Assembly (NCBI GenBank): GCA_023451735.1
Contig: JAEXYH010000075.1
Span: 1 to 64,000 of the forward strand
Origin: Pseudomonadota bacterium
GTDB taxonomy: Bacteria > Pseudomonadota > Alphaproteobacteria > Rhizobiales > Rhizobiaceae
Direction of reading: 5' to 3'
Length of the DNA: 64,000 nt
The notes under the pieces are model-generated. The model was not told where the DNA came from. It worked only from the letters and a program-made list of their open reading frames with translations, and made no database searches. Numbering within the stretch: position 1 is the first letter of the stretch; each line of letters begins with the position of its first letter. The position numbers were made by a program, and so were the translations under genes. Positions 27,159-35,160 of this stretch are shown piece after piece.

Positions 27159-27559
27159 AGCCCCCTCGCCTTCAAAGCTTCCAGGATGAGCCTATGGGTA
27201 GCGGCAGACAGTTGCTCATGCTGCTCGAGCGACACCTGGAAGATTTTCGTCAGAACGTCATCGTCGAGATAGAGAGAAATTCGCTTCCTTCTGGCAGCCG
27301 TTCCGATCGTTTCGGTCGAAATCTTTGCGGCCGGTCTCTTACGGCGATCACGCCCGCTATTCCTGGCTCTGTCAGCCGGCACGACTTTCTCGGTTTCAGC
27401 CTGGGTCTCCTCCGTGCTGCCTTCGTCGGGCAACCACGCGTCAAGGTCGATATTCGTCGGCATATAAGAGGTTGCGGCTTCTTCGACCGCCTTCGTCTGT
27501 TCATCCTTGTTCCGCGATAAGGCAAGTATGTTCCCGGCTGGTGTCCGTTCGCGTGACAT
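27155..27559 (-). CDS. virC2-like: VirC2-like ribbon-helix-helix protein
   Basis: 134 residues. A disordered, charged N-terminus is followed by a C-terminal RHH-type segment, RRKRISLYLDDDVLTKIFQV and the helix SAATHRLILEALKARG. VirC2 is an RHH protein that binds overdrive next to T-DNA borders and works with the ParA-like VirC1. Here it follows a VirC1-like gene with a 4-bp gap and precedes the relaxase, the same functional set. The family call is by architecture and context, not by overall similarity that I can measure. Confidence 0.65.
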   Translation of the reverse strand: MSRERTPAGNILALSRNKDEQTKAVEEAATSYMPTNIDLDAWLPDEGSTEETQAETEKVVPADRARNSGRDRRKRPAAKISTETIGTAARRKRISLYLDDDVLTKIFQVSLEQHEQLSAATHRLILEALKARGL

Positions 27560-27563
27560 GACG

Positions 27564-28313
27564 CTATGCGGCCTCCGCGTGCAGCAGACCGATGAATTCG
27601 TTGTTGATCCGCTTCACGAGGTCGATCGCATCAAGAACACTCTCCGAAGCGCGGCGTTTGGCGGACGGCGTCAAAGCAGGATTGTTTTGTATGGCCGCCA
27701 GTTTCGAATAGAGGGAGCCGAAGCCAGCTCCGACGTCGCTGAAGTGGTTGCTTTTGCGGACAACCGTTTCCACCATGGGAATCCTGCCACTGGCCAGGAT
27801 TGCATGAACCTCCGGAAGTGAGCGGTTATGCTTTAGCGTGATCATGTCGACGTAGTTCCAGATCGCGGCAAAGGGGATTGGTCCTGCTGCCCGCTTTTTC
27901 GAAATCTCTGTCAGAATCGTTGCTACCTTAATGGCCGATGTGGCGGCAGTCGGTTCGGGGATGATGGGTATGAGAACAGCGTCGCACTCGTGATAGACCT
28001 CGATCGCACGTTGATGGACATAGCCACCGACGTCGTAGATGCGAATGTCGGCTTCCGGTGCCTCTGAGAGGCGGTCGCGGAACCTGTCGCCCGGAGCGAC
28101 ACGCAGGTGGAGCAGGGTGCCATCAGAGGGCAGTAAGCCGCGCTTCGTGGAGACATTGAACCATCGTGTCGAGGCCTCCTGTTCGTCGCAATCGACGAGA
28201 AGCGTGCGATGTCCCTGATGGGCGAATTCGGCAGCAAGATTGACGTTGAGCGTCGACTTGCCCGCGCCTCCCTTAAAGGTCGAGATTGCCAATGAGAGTG
28301 GTTTGACTGCCAT
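27564..28313 (-). CDS. virC1-like: ParA-family ATPase, VirC1-like
   Basis: 249 residues. The deviant Walker A ISTFKGGAGKSTLNVNLAAE at 10-29 and the VDCDEQEASTRW switch region are those of ParA/MinD ATPases. There is no N-terminal HTH, so it is the short VirC1/ParA-Ib type. VirC1 binds near the border, recruits the relaxosome to the cell pole and boosts processing. Adjacent VirC2-like and relaxase genes support a transfer role over plasmid partition; a partition role cannot be excluded since no other parA is in the window. SD-containing leader GAGGATCACC precedes the ATG. Confidence 0.8.
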   Translation of the reverse strand: MAVKPLSLAISTFKGGAGKSTLNVNLAAEFAHQGHRTLLVDCDEQEASTRWFNVSTKRGLLPSDGTLLHLRVAPGDRFRDRLSEAPEADIRIYDVGGYVHQRAIEVYHECDAVLIPIIPEPTAATSAIKVATILTEISKKRAAGPIPFAAIWNYVDMITLKHNRSLPEVHAILASGRIPMVETVVRKSNHFSDVGAGFGSLYSKLAAIQNNPALTPSAKRRASESVLDAIDLVKRINNEFIGLLHAEAA

Positions 28314-28353
28314 GGTGATCCTCTATTCCGATGTTGGTGATGGCGTGCCGCAA

Positions 28354-28791
28354 TCAAAGTTCCCAATACGAGGGCAGCCGTCCATCAAGCTCACCGGGTG
28401 GTCCTTTGAACTTCGCGCGGCGTTTCTCTAGCTGCTGCGAGAAAACCGCAGACATGTGGGCCTCATCAATAAGCTCACGCTGAGTTTTTGTCGGAGGTGG
28501 ACCTGGCCAAACTGCCAGAATGGGCAGGCAAAGGAGCCCGAAAGATGTGAGCGTCGCTGCCTTGAACAAAGCTGAGTGGGTGTAAACGTCGTAAGCCGAT
28601 TGCCAGAACATCAGTGTCCAGGCTGAAGGAAGGAACGCATACGAAAGTGCCAAGACAACCCAGAAAGCAACAAAGGAAACTCGCATCAGGTAGATAGTGG
28701 CCATAACCGCGAGATACCCGAGCAGGATGAGATACCATACCGCCCGAAGCGCAAACGAAGTGATATTTAGAGCGGTTCGTAATGCCGACAT
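28354..28791 (-). CDS. inner-membrane protein of the transfer operon
   Basis: 145 residues with three hydrophobic segments (ALRAVWYLILLGYLAVMATI, SFVAFWVVLALSYAFLP, TSFGLLCLPILAVWP) and a charged cytoplasmic C-terminus. The start at 28791 (MSALRT) follows GAGGGCAG. It is the first gene of the leftward block leading to virC1/virC2/relaxase, and its promoter region holds one of the four conserved operator motifs. No known family is recognised. Confidence 0.62.
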   Translation of the reverse strand: MSALRTALNITSFALRAVWYLILLGYLAVMATIYLMRVSFVAFWVVLALSYAFLPSAWTLMFWQSAYDVYTHSALFKAATLTSFGLLCLPILAVWPGPPPTKTQRELIDEAHMSAVFSQQLEKRRAKFKGPPGELDGRLPSYWEL

Positions 28792-28856
28792 CTGCCCTCT
28801 CCATCGGATAAGATGAGTGACTATCACAAACCTACACGAAACTTTTTGAACATACC

Positions 28857-28880
28857 ATACTTGCACTGCAGTATAATTTT
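28857..28880 (-). promoter_or_regulatory. conserved palindromic promoter/operator, copy A
   Basis: CACTGCAGTATAATTTT matches the CAC-N4-GTATAATTT motif of the other three copies and includes the perfect palindrome ACTGCAGT. Read leftward it contains TATACT, a near-consensus -10, about 75 bp before the start at 28791. Confidence 0.65.
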
Positions 28881-29276
28881 ATGCATTGTCGAGAAAGCAA
28901 ATAGCTGACGGATGCGGACATGGATAATGGCGCATGGCGGCTCTATCGCCCTGTTTTGACAGTGTTTTCTTTGGCAACAGTCCCACACTCTTCCATGGCG
29001 CGTGACAAAAAGATGTGTGAGCGCCTGGGCGGCACCCGAGAGGCGTGCGTTGCAAAAAAAGCTATCGTCCGAGAAAAAAGGACGTCGCTCGATAGCTCCT
29101 TGCTCGCGAGCGCTCACGAGCTTGATACCGCCAGAGCTGACGAAACCCTGACCGGCGACGCATGCCTTGTGTCCAGCGGTGCTGTCGTCGCGTTGGCTGG
29201 CCTGCAGAGCAACCGATCGCGAAAGGCGACTTTACGATACGCAGTGTCCCGTTTCTCAAGGAGTGGACGCTTTCGG

Positions 29277-29414
29277 TCAATGTCCGAACTTGTGATCCGT
29301 AGGAGCGTTTCTCCCCCCGTGCTGAAGGAAAATGGCGACCCGGTCGTCGCAGAATGTGCAAGCCAAAAACGCGTAGCCCGTCTCGCCGAGATAGGTAACG
29401 GGGTTGGTTCTCAT
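29277..29414 (-). CDS. possible 45-residue small protein
   Basis: MRTNPVTYLGETGYAFLACT followed by FCDDRVAIFLQHGG and a short His-rich end. GGAGAGACGAA directly precedes the ATG, a strong SD. The reading frame is short and a longer frame on each strand overlaps it, so this could be chance. A Cys/Asp-containing soluble peptide is predicted; no family recognised. It diverges from the SNase-like gene at 29465. Confidence 0.3.
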   Translation of the reverse strand: MRTNPVTYLGETGYAFLACTFCDDRVAIFLQHGGRNAPTDHKFGH

Positions 29415-29464
29415 TTCGTCTCTCCTAATGGTGATTTCCATCGCTTCAGTTCATTGGCGAGATA

Positions 29465-30115
29465 ATGCGAATGGGAAACGTCATGTTCATCTCGACGCTC
29501 TTTGTATCGGGTCTCTACGGCAGTATTTACATGCTGCCGGCCATTATCGGACACGGTGCGTCTTCGATAGAAGGATCCCCATCTCCGCTAATTGTACTCC
29601 AGGCACTGCCGACCGATATCCCTTCCACTGTTGCCACGAGCGGTGGTGCCGGTTCGGCCAGTCCGTTCCCAAGCGCGGCGCAATTTGAGACAGCAGACAC
29701 TTGGGTCTCAGACGGCCGTCGATATCGCCTCTATGGACTCCAGGCTTGTCTGAGGGGAACACGCATTACGGCCTCAAACGGTGTGACTCGCGACTGCGGT
29801 GAACTGAACGTCATCATGGTCCAAGCGATGATCAAAGATACGAAACCTATCTGCGAGACTGTTGGAGACATCGATCAGAACAATGCGGTCGTCGTTTGCC
29901 GAACGACAACCGGTCAGCACAAGTATGATCTCGCGACTTATCTCATTGCTCAAGGGTGGGGATTTGCTGCGATCGACGGACAAGGGCAGCTTATCGTGCC
30001 TGGTTACAGGATTGCTGAGGAAAGCGCGCGGTCAGCCCGGATGGGGTTATGGGCCTCATCCGATTTGCCTCACCCCATTTCCGTTTTGCAACGGCAGGGG
30101 GACACCAAACAATGA
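29465..30115 (+). CDS. exported SNase-fold (thermonuclease-like) protein 1
   Basis: 216 residues. An N-terminal hydrophobic segment (VMFISTLFVSGLYGSIYMLP) is a signal anchor. The C-terminal half has the staphylococcal-nuclease-fold pattern: TWVSDGRRYRLYGLQAC, VVVCRTTTGQHKYDLATYLI, GWGFAAID, and the closing EESARSARMGLWA. The canonical catalytic DGDT and DAPE motifs are absent, so nuclease activity is doubtful. It overlaps the next gene by 4 bp (ATGA). Such paired genes recur beside T4SS clusters of rhizobial plasmids; role unknown. Confidence 0.68.
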   Translation: MRMGNVMFISTLFVSGLYGSIYMLPAIIGHGASSIEGSPSPLIVLQALPTDIPSTVATSGGAGSASPFPSAAQFETADTWVSDGRRYRLYGLQACLRGTRITASNGVTRDCGELNVIMVQAMIKDTKPICETVGDIDQNNAVVVCRTTTGQHKYDLATYLIAQGWGFAAIDGQGQLIVPGYRIAEESARSARMGLWASSDLPHPISVLQRQGDTKQ

Positions 30116-30732
30116 GGATTGTTTCCAGGCTTCTGATCGCGCTGATCGTTTCTCCGTCGCTTTCGATGGCTCAATCGCGATCGGCTGATGTGCCGCGTCA
30201 GCTTTACGGCAAGGTGCGCGTTGTCGACAGCACCACGTTCGAATTCCTCAGGATAGAGCAACTTGTCAGGCTGGCTGGGTTTGAAGCTCCACGGCTCGAG
30301 CAGACAGCATACAGCAACGGCGTCCCCTGGCCCGTTGGTCAAGTCTCGCGTGCATGGTTGATCCTTAGAACGCTAGGCCAGGACGTCAATTGTGCACCGA
30401 TCGGGCGCGATCGGAACAAGGTCTTGATTGCCCATTGTTTCGTTGGAGAGACAAATCTTGCCGCGACCGCAATAGCGGAGGGCATTGGATACGCATTCAA
30501 CTATCGCGACGAACCGCAAGTGCCAGCCTATTTCGATATAGAGAGAAGGGCGCGTGGATTAGGCTACGGCGTGTGGTCATCAACGGACCTGCTTGCCCCT
30601 TGGCTCTACACCGCATCGCGGACGAAACCTGCACAGCTGGACGCCCTGCAGCCCGAGACCGAGCCGGGTTTACCGATCCCATTGCCGGTTGCCAAACAGC
30701 TTACCGATATTACTCACACGCATGGAGGCTAA
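30112..30732 (+). CDS. exported SNase-fold (thermonuclease-like) protein 2
   Basis: 206 residues with a cleavable signal peptide (RLLIALIVSPSLSMAQ). KVRVVDSTTFEFLRIEQLVR then LAGFEAPRLEQ matches SNase strands 1-3, but the catalytic Asp/Glu positions are changed (DGDT to DSTT, GIDAPE to GFEAPR). The terminal ERRARGLGYGVWSS matches the final helix. It is probably a periplasmic protein with the fold but without standard catalysis. Its ATG overlaps the stop of the first paralogue, and the next gene begins at the base after its stop. Confidence 0.72.
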   Translation: MRIVSRLLIALIVSPSLSMAQSRSADVPRQLYGKVRVVDSTTFEFLRIEQLVRLAGFEAPRLEQTAYSNGVPWPVGQVSRAWLILRTLGQDVNCAPIGRDRNKVLIAHCFVGETNLAATAIAEGIGYAFNYRDEPQVPAYFDIERRARGLGYGVWSSTDLLAPWLYTASRTKPAQLDALQPETEPGLPIPLPVAKQLTDITHTHGG

Positions 30733-31047
30733 ATGCTTCGCTCTCAGAAAATTCTTGCGATCACCACCGTCCTTGGCGCAATCGGCCCGGCCGGGGTTCA
30801 GGCACAAGATGCCCTTACACCTTCCCAGATCGAGAGACGCGATCCGAATGTTTGTGGCGCCGCAGGCGCTGGCTGCGATCCCGCTGACGTTCAAGAATGG
30901 AAGGCGGTAGGCAACCGACTTGCGGACTTGTCTTCGGCCGATCTCAGTCAGTACGCCTATGCCTGTGTCCAGCATCAAGACTGGAAGAAGACCTGTGAGA
31001 CGGATCCGGTTGCGGTCCTGAAAAAGCTGGGCATCGAGGGGTACTAG
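30733..31047 (+). CDS. small periplasmic protein of the transfer region
   Basis: 104 residues with a signal peptide (MLRSQKILAITTVLGAIGPA ending VQAQ). The mature part has four cysteines (VCGAAGAGC, YACVQH, KTC) that could form two disulfides. It starts directly after the stop of the SNase-like gene, so the three genes form one operon. No family recognised; entry exclusion or pilus-assembly roles would be guesses. Confidence 0.62.
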   Translation: MLRSQKILAITTVLGAIGPAGVQAQDALTPSQIERRDPNVCGAAGAGCDPADVQEWKAVGNRLADLSSADLSQYAYACVQHQDWKKTCETDPVAVLKKLGIEGY

Positions 31048-31324
31048 AACACGATGGGGAGATTTTCCGTCAAATGCTTCCCGTGTTCGCCGTTTTTTAT
31101 TCTGTTTGGCTCGGCCGGATAGCACGCCTTGCACGACAATCTCTCTGCGGGTCGGACGTCGGTCAATCGCCAACAGATCGACATACCTAGCAATGAAGAG
31201 GCAGCCAAAGTGATTGCAAGATCCGATCGACATGTCGGAGTGCAATCCCGCCCGGCAGCATAGAGGGACGCCAAGAACGAAGAGGCTTGGCTGCAACATT
31301 ATCGATATGGAACGGAGGCATGGG

Positions 31325-31870
31325 ATGAAACGGGTACTGTTTGCCGGCATGGCGACGGTCTGCATTGGACTTGGGATGGTCGCGACTTCAGCAAAATCAG
31401 AGGATGCATCCTGGGGATGTCAGGTACTCCTATGCGCGGCATCCCAAAATCCATCCTGGCATGGAGTTGGCTATTGCGTTCCGCCCATGACAAAACTGAT
31501 CTCCGCGATGAAGAAGCCAGGCTTTTCATGGCCGATCTGCCACGAAGCGAACGCCGGAAAGCCCGGTCACGAAACTTACGAAGAATGCCCGACTGGTACG
31601 GCAATCGGATATAGTACCCAGGGCAACGATGGCTGGCAAAGCGAGCCAGATCAGTGCGTCAAGACGGTTAACCTGTGCCAGTTGTCAGGCGATCGAAGCG
31701 CAAGCACGCGGGGCCATGAATTGATCATGCGTGGTGCTTACGGCGACGGAACCGATAGCTGCTTGCAGCAGATCGCAACGCCACGGCATCGCCGGGCAAA
31801 TCCGTACTTCTTTGACATTCCGAACGAAGAAGGCGTGAAGCAAAGATTCTGGTTCAACCTGAACGACTAG
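31325..31870 (+). CDS. secreted cysteine-rich hypothetical protein
   Basis: 181 residues from MKRVLFAGMATVCIGLGMVA, a signal peptide probably cut after KSE or TSA. The mature part has eight cysteines and motifs GCQVLLCAASQNPSWHGVGY and GFSWPICHEA. This pattern is typical of small exported proteins found in conjugation clusters of alphaproteobacterial plasmids. GGAGG 6 bases upstream selects ATG 31325 over the ATG at 31307. It ends 16 bp before the convergent XRE gene. Function unknown. Confidence 0.65.
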   Translation: MKRVLFAGMATVCIGLGMVATSAKSEDASWGCQVLLCAASQNPSWHGVGYCVPPMTKLISAMKKPGFSWPICHEANAGKPGHETYEECPTGTAIGYSTQGNDGWQSEPDQCVKTVNLCQLSGDRSASTRGHELIMRGAYGDGTDSCLQQIATPRHRRANPYFFDIPNEEGVKQRFWFNLND

Positions 31871-31886
31871 GCGGAGATACCCCGCT

Positions 31887-32228
31887 TCAATCCGGTAGAT
31901 CGCCGTTTTGGGTTTTCTTACGCCGTGTAAGCAACGCGGAAATACGCGGGAGATCGGCTTCCGTAACCGTCAGCAAATCTTCAATCCTGACATTCCACTC
32001 ACGCGCCATTTTATCGAGAGTAGACAGTTTGACATCACGCATGCCACGCAAGACCTGCGACATATATGGTTCTGACACGCCAAGCTGTTCGGCAAGCTCT
32101 TTGGCGCGCGACCCGCGATCACGCTTTAAGCGATCCAGTCCGATCGCAAGCCGATCCGGAAGTGACAGTTCGTCCAGGATCGAAGGATCGATCGGTTCAG
32201 CAGTTTCGCCAGCCTTCACACGCGCCAT
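31887..32228 (-). CDS. small XRE-family regulator, candidate repressor of transfer genes
   Basis: 113 residues. The HTH is DRGSRAKELAEQLGVSEPYM then SQVLRGMRDVKLSTLDKMAR, a clean Cro/C1 fold; the tail is basic and short. Start ATG 32228 follows GGGAGA. It is the only simple repressor-like protein inside the transfer block (hipB aside), and a small XRE repressor (TrbR) is reported to control a rhizobial conjugative plasmid. It is my first candidate to bind the conserved palindromes at 28.86, 49.95, 50.0 and 50.65 kb. Binding is inference. Confidence 0.8.
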   Translation of the reverse strand: MARVKAGETAEPIDPSILDELSLPDRLAIGLDRLKRDRGSRAKELAEQLGVSEPYMSQVLRGMRDVKLSTLDKMAREWNVRIEDLLTVTEADLPRISALLTRRKKTQNGDLPD

Positions 32229-32594
32229 CAGCGACTTTCTCCCAGACGATCTGCAATCACCGAACAATCGTGGCCCGCTTCTGACGGACGGCGGAAGCTG
32301 CTGGCTCTTATTAGTCGAGAGGTTCCAAGGGGCATGACACATCCGAGGTCAGAAATGACGATCGAAACGGAGCAACTTTCTACCCTTCGGCATCGAGAAG
32401 GAGCTCCGCCGCTTAGAGCCACGTCTTACACCGCAGTGATAGATTCTCGCAAGAGGATGCCCGGAGACAAGTATGCGATTGATGCTCCTGCCCCCAGATC
32501 CGACCGTACGCCCGACGCGATCGCGCATCGCGGCCGACAACATCGCTACATTGCGACGGACCGAACCTAAACTCTCAATCCGAGGAGGTATGAA
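32229..32594. other. 366-bp gap between divergent XRE gene and membrane protein gene
   Basis: It must contain the XRE promoter and the promoter of the rightward gene at 32595. A plus-strand frame (32334-32570) exists but lacks an SD and any recognisable motif. I do not see the GTATAATTT palindrome here, so the XRE gene is not obviously under that element. Confidence 0.4.
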
Positions 32595-32888
32595 ATGCCA
32601 TCTGACTTTACGGGGCGCTATCGCCTTCGATTTCGAAATTTCTTCGGCGCAACCATCATCCTGGCAGTAGTTTTCATCTGTGCGACATATGTGACATCCG
32701 ATGTCCTGACATTGGGCTATGCGATGATGGTGCCGGTCTTTGCATACCTCTCCTTCCTGATTGAGGATGCCCGCATCGAAAAGCGCAGCCCCCGCGGCTT
32801 CGAAGTTTGGATCGAGATTGCGATCGCAGCAGCTGGTGCGGCTGTTGTCGGATATCTGGGATATCGCCTATGGCTGCTTGGTTTTTGA
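32595..32888 (+). CDS. small membrane protein
   Basis: 97 residues with three hydrophobic segments (FFGATIILAVVFICATYV, LTLGYAMMVPVFAYLSFLI, IEIAIAAAGAAVVGYLGY). GAGGAGG lies 8 bases before ATG 32595, a strong SD. It lies 12 bp before the 452-residue unknown gene, suggesting co-transcription. No family recognised. Confidence 0.6.
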   Translation: MPSDFTGRYRLRFRNFFGATIILAVVFICATYVTSDVLTLGYAMMVPVFAYLSFLIEDARIEKRSPRGFEVWIEIAIAAAGAAVVGYLGYRLWLLGF

Positions 32889-32900
32889 CGGTGGCTCCGG

Positions 32901-34259
32901 ATGCAGATCGTTGTGCGCAACAGCCCTGGCCATGAGCTCGAAAATCTTACGAGCCAGGAGGGGGCAGCCCTTCGCGCATGGTCCGGAAACGCGGCGTCGA
33001 AGGAGGATGAGGCTATTGCACTTGGGGCGATCCAACGTGCAAAGGGGATGGACGGTTGGATCGCATGTGATTGCGTGGCCGGTGATTTTCCCCCTCTACT
33101 GGCACCAATCCAGCAGGAGCATACCTTTACGCTACGGCGGCTGACATCAAAAGATCCGGACGCGCATCACGCCGAGGGCCGACCAAATCATGCTCAGACC
33201 TGCCCGTTTTATGTTGACAAGGATCCCAGCCCGGCTCTGAACGACCGCCAGTTCAATATCCGACCAATCCCGAAATCCGAGCGCAGCTATATCGATCCGC
33301 TGCCCGCTATTCCCGATCGCCTGGCCGATTTATCGGACCGTGGTCTTCTGCCGCCGAGCGAGAGAAATGATCGGCCATCGCGGCTCGGGAGCATTTTATG
33401 GCGCTTGCTCGACAGGGCACAGATGAACATCATTCCGCCCCTGCAAGACCAGCCTGAGTTCTCTCTCGCGACCCAGCTTTCGCGGCTTCGCGTCGCTGCG
33501 AAGGGGTTTCGGGTATTGCGGACCTGGACCCTCAATGCTCTGATGTCGACTTGGGCGGGAGATTACTGGAATGCGGAGAGCAGGTGGCAGGGTTTACTGT
33601 CTGCATCACGCGCGGATTGGCCCCCTTCCCTTCGGCGCACCGGATATATGCTCCTTTACGCCAAGGGAGTGTCCGCTCAATCCATATCACCGGCATCGTC
33701 CGCCGGGACGATCGATGTTATGGGAAAGGTTCGCCAACCCCTGCGAGGCGATCCGGCACATCGGGGGCCTTTTCTGGTCCTGCTCAATGCTGATTTCGGC
33801 GATGATGACGAGGGGCCGATCAGGGCAATTCAGGCTTACGCTCAGCCAGTCTATAATCCTGATACGCTCTTCCCGGTTGAATCGGGGTTCGAAAGGCAGG
33901 TATCGCATTTGCTTTTCTGGATGCAGAACGCACTCTTTGATGCGATGCCAGATCTACGCATCCAGATCGTCAAGCCGCTGTTTGCACTGGAGACGCCGAT
34001 CGGCCTGTGTCGACCGGATTTCATTATCGAGGCAACCTATAAAAATCATCTGCCCGCTACACTCATTATCGAGGCAATGGGCATGGAGACCGACGAATAC
34101 AGAATTGCAAAGGCAAGAACCTTGCCGCTGATAGGGCAGATCGGGCCGTTGTTTCTGATAAATCCTGCTGACCTTACAGAGAAGGACGCGGCCAAATCGG
34201 CTCGGCGCCTAATGCATTGGGTTATAGAACAGCTTCGCGGTCCTCCCGTCACATCTTAG
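32901..34259 (+). CDS. hypothetical protein with Cys/His cluster and PD-(D/E)xK-like C-terminus
   Basis: 452 residues, cytoplasmic. The N-terminus has a Cys/His cluster (C56, C58, H74, H89, H90, H97, C101 in TCPFY) that could bind zinc. The C-terminal region reads CRPDFIIEATYKNHLPATLI then IEAMGMETDEYR (370-402), resembling the PD...ExK core of restriction-like nucleases, except the Lys position is Met. Overall layout recalls DUF1173 proteins of conjugative plasmids; that is recollection of pattern, not a search. It follows a small membrane protein gene by 12 bp. A DNA-processing or defence role is possible but unproven. Confidence 0.6.
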   Translation: MQIVVRNSPGHELENLTSQEGAALRAWSGNAASKEDEAIALGAIQRAKGMDGWIACDCVAGDFPPLLAPIQQEHTFTLRRLTSKDPDAHHAEGRPNHAQTCPFYVDKDPSPALNDRQFNIRPIPKSERSYIDPLPAIPDRLADLSDRGLLPPSERNDRPSRLGSILWRLLDRAQMNIIPPLQDQPEFSLATQLSRLRVAAKGFRVLRTWTLNALMSTWAGDYWNAESRWQGLLSASRADWPPSLRRTGYMLLYAKGVSAQSISPASSAGTIDVMGKVRQPLRGDPAHRGPFLVLLNADFGDDDEGPIRAIQAYAQPVYNPDTLFPVESGFERQVSHLLFWMQNALFDAMPDLRIQIVKPLFALETPIGLCRPDFIIEATYKNHLPATLIIEAMGMETDEYRIAKARTLPLIGQIGPLFLINPADLTEKDAAKSARRLMHWVIEQLRGPPVTS

Positions 34260-34884
34260 GCCCAGCCGTTCGGTCTTAATCAATCTGTCTTGCCATCCAC
34301 CACGTCGGCAAGAATGCTACCGGTTGGAAGCATCAAGGTCGGGGTCGGCACCGTAATCAAGCCCCGCCCGGATATCTGCAAGATTGGCGTGTCGCGGCAT
34401 TCTCTATCGCGTCGACCGTATCGCGGCTGCTTTGCCTCATGCTAAGAATAATGGTGCCAGGAGAAGCCAGCGCGCACTCACAAGGAAAACCGCGACCACC
34501 GGAAATACCGAAGCGACAGCTGTAACGGCTGATAATTCCAACGAAGCCCGCTCACTAGGCTACCGAAACAAGGCAGTCGCTCCTCGAGAAGTGAGCACAC
34601 TTTGCCGCTCCAGAATTACTTGATCCCATTGTATTTCCGTTCAATGCGGCTTGGGTGCTTGTGAGGATGACAGTGACAAGCTGACGGGTGCTTGCGGCCG
34701 GCTCGCGACGGAACAGCCGAGACGCTGGTGAAGTCGCAGTTGCTGATGGATGCCGTCGGTTTCATGTCTCTTGAACTTCCCGATCGGGGTGAAATATAAA
34801 GGCATAAATCATCCCGAACGGGAAGTTTTACGGTATTTTTGTCAAAAACTTCCTGTACGGTAAGATCCACCGGGAGCTTCTACG
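34260..34884. other. 625-bp gap before hipB
   Basis: The first 500 bp show no supported gene. The last 110 bp hold the hipB promoter/operator described separately. G+C is close to that of the neighbours. Confidence 0.45.
34774..34866 (+). promoter_or_regulatory. hipB promoter with three operator-like repeats
   Basis: Three related sites: AACTTCCCGATCGGG (34774-34788), its inverse CCCGAACGGGAAGTT (34813-34827), and AACTTCCTGTACGG (34847-34860). The third lies between a TTGTCA -35 (34839-34844) and a TAAGAT -10 (34861-34866), 16 bp apart. That is the layout expected of HipB autorepression. Confidence 0.7.
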
Positions 34885-35160
34885 ATGATACGTTCTGCAC
34901 GCGACTTCGGTGCTGCTGTAAGAGAAAAGCGGAAAGCATTCGGCTGGACCCAGATGGAACTCGCCACACGCGCCGGCACTGGTGAGCGTTTCGTTGTCGA
35001 GCTCGAGGCGGGTAAACCGAGCTGCCAACTAGAAAAAGCATTGATCGTTGCGCGAACTGTCGGGATCGAGATCGGAGATCTTAAGGCTGATCGACCAGCG
35101 CCCCAATTTACGGAAGAAGATGATCTGGGCTTCCTGCCCAACTTCGGTGACGGACAATGA
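34885..35160 (+). CDS. hipB: HipB-type antitoxin / XRE regulator
   Basis: 91 residues with an HTH_3: DFGAAVREKRKAFGWTQMEL, ATRAGTGERFVVELEAGKPS and a conserved C-terminal tail. The pattern FVxELExGKPxCxLEKAL is typical of rhizobial HipB proteins. GGGAGC 9 bases before ATG 34885. HipB binds its own operators and neutralises HipA kinase. The stop overlaps the ATG of the wrecked hipA (ATGA), so the operon layout is preserved though the toxin is lost. Confidence 0.85.
   Translation: MIRSARDFGAAVREKRKAFGWTQMELATRAGTGERFVVELEAGKPSCQLEKALIVARTVGIEIGDLKADRPAPQFTEEDDLGFLPNFGDGQ

Noticed and set aside
27564..28313. Plasmid partition ParA
   Set aside because: No ParB or parS-like array nearby, and the neighbours are relaxosome genes; partition is kept only as an alternative.
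28920..29465. 181-residue plus-strand frame before the SNase-like genes
   Set aside because: No recognisable domain, no SD, and an opposing open frame over the same bases.
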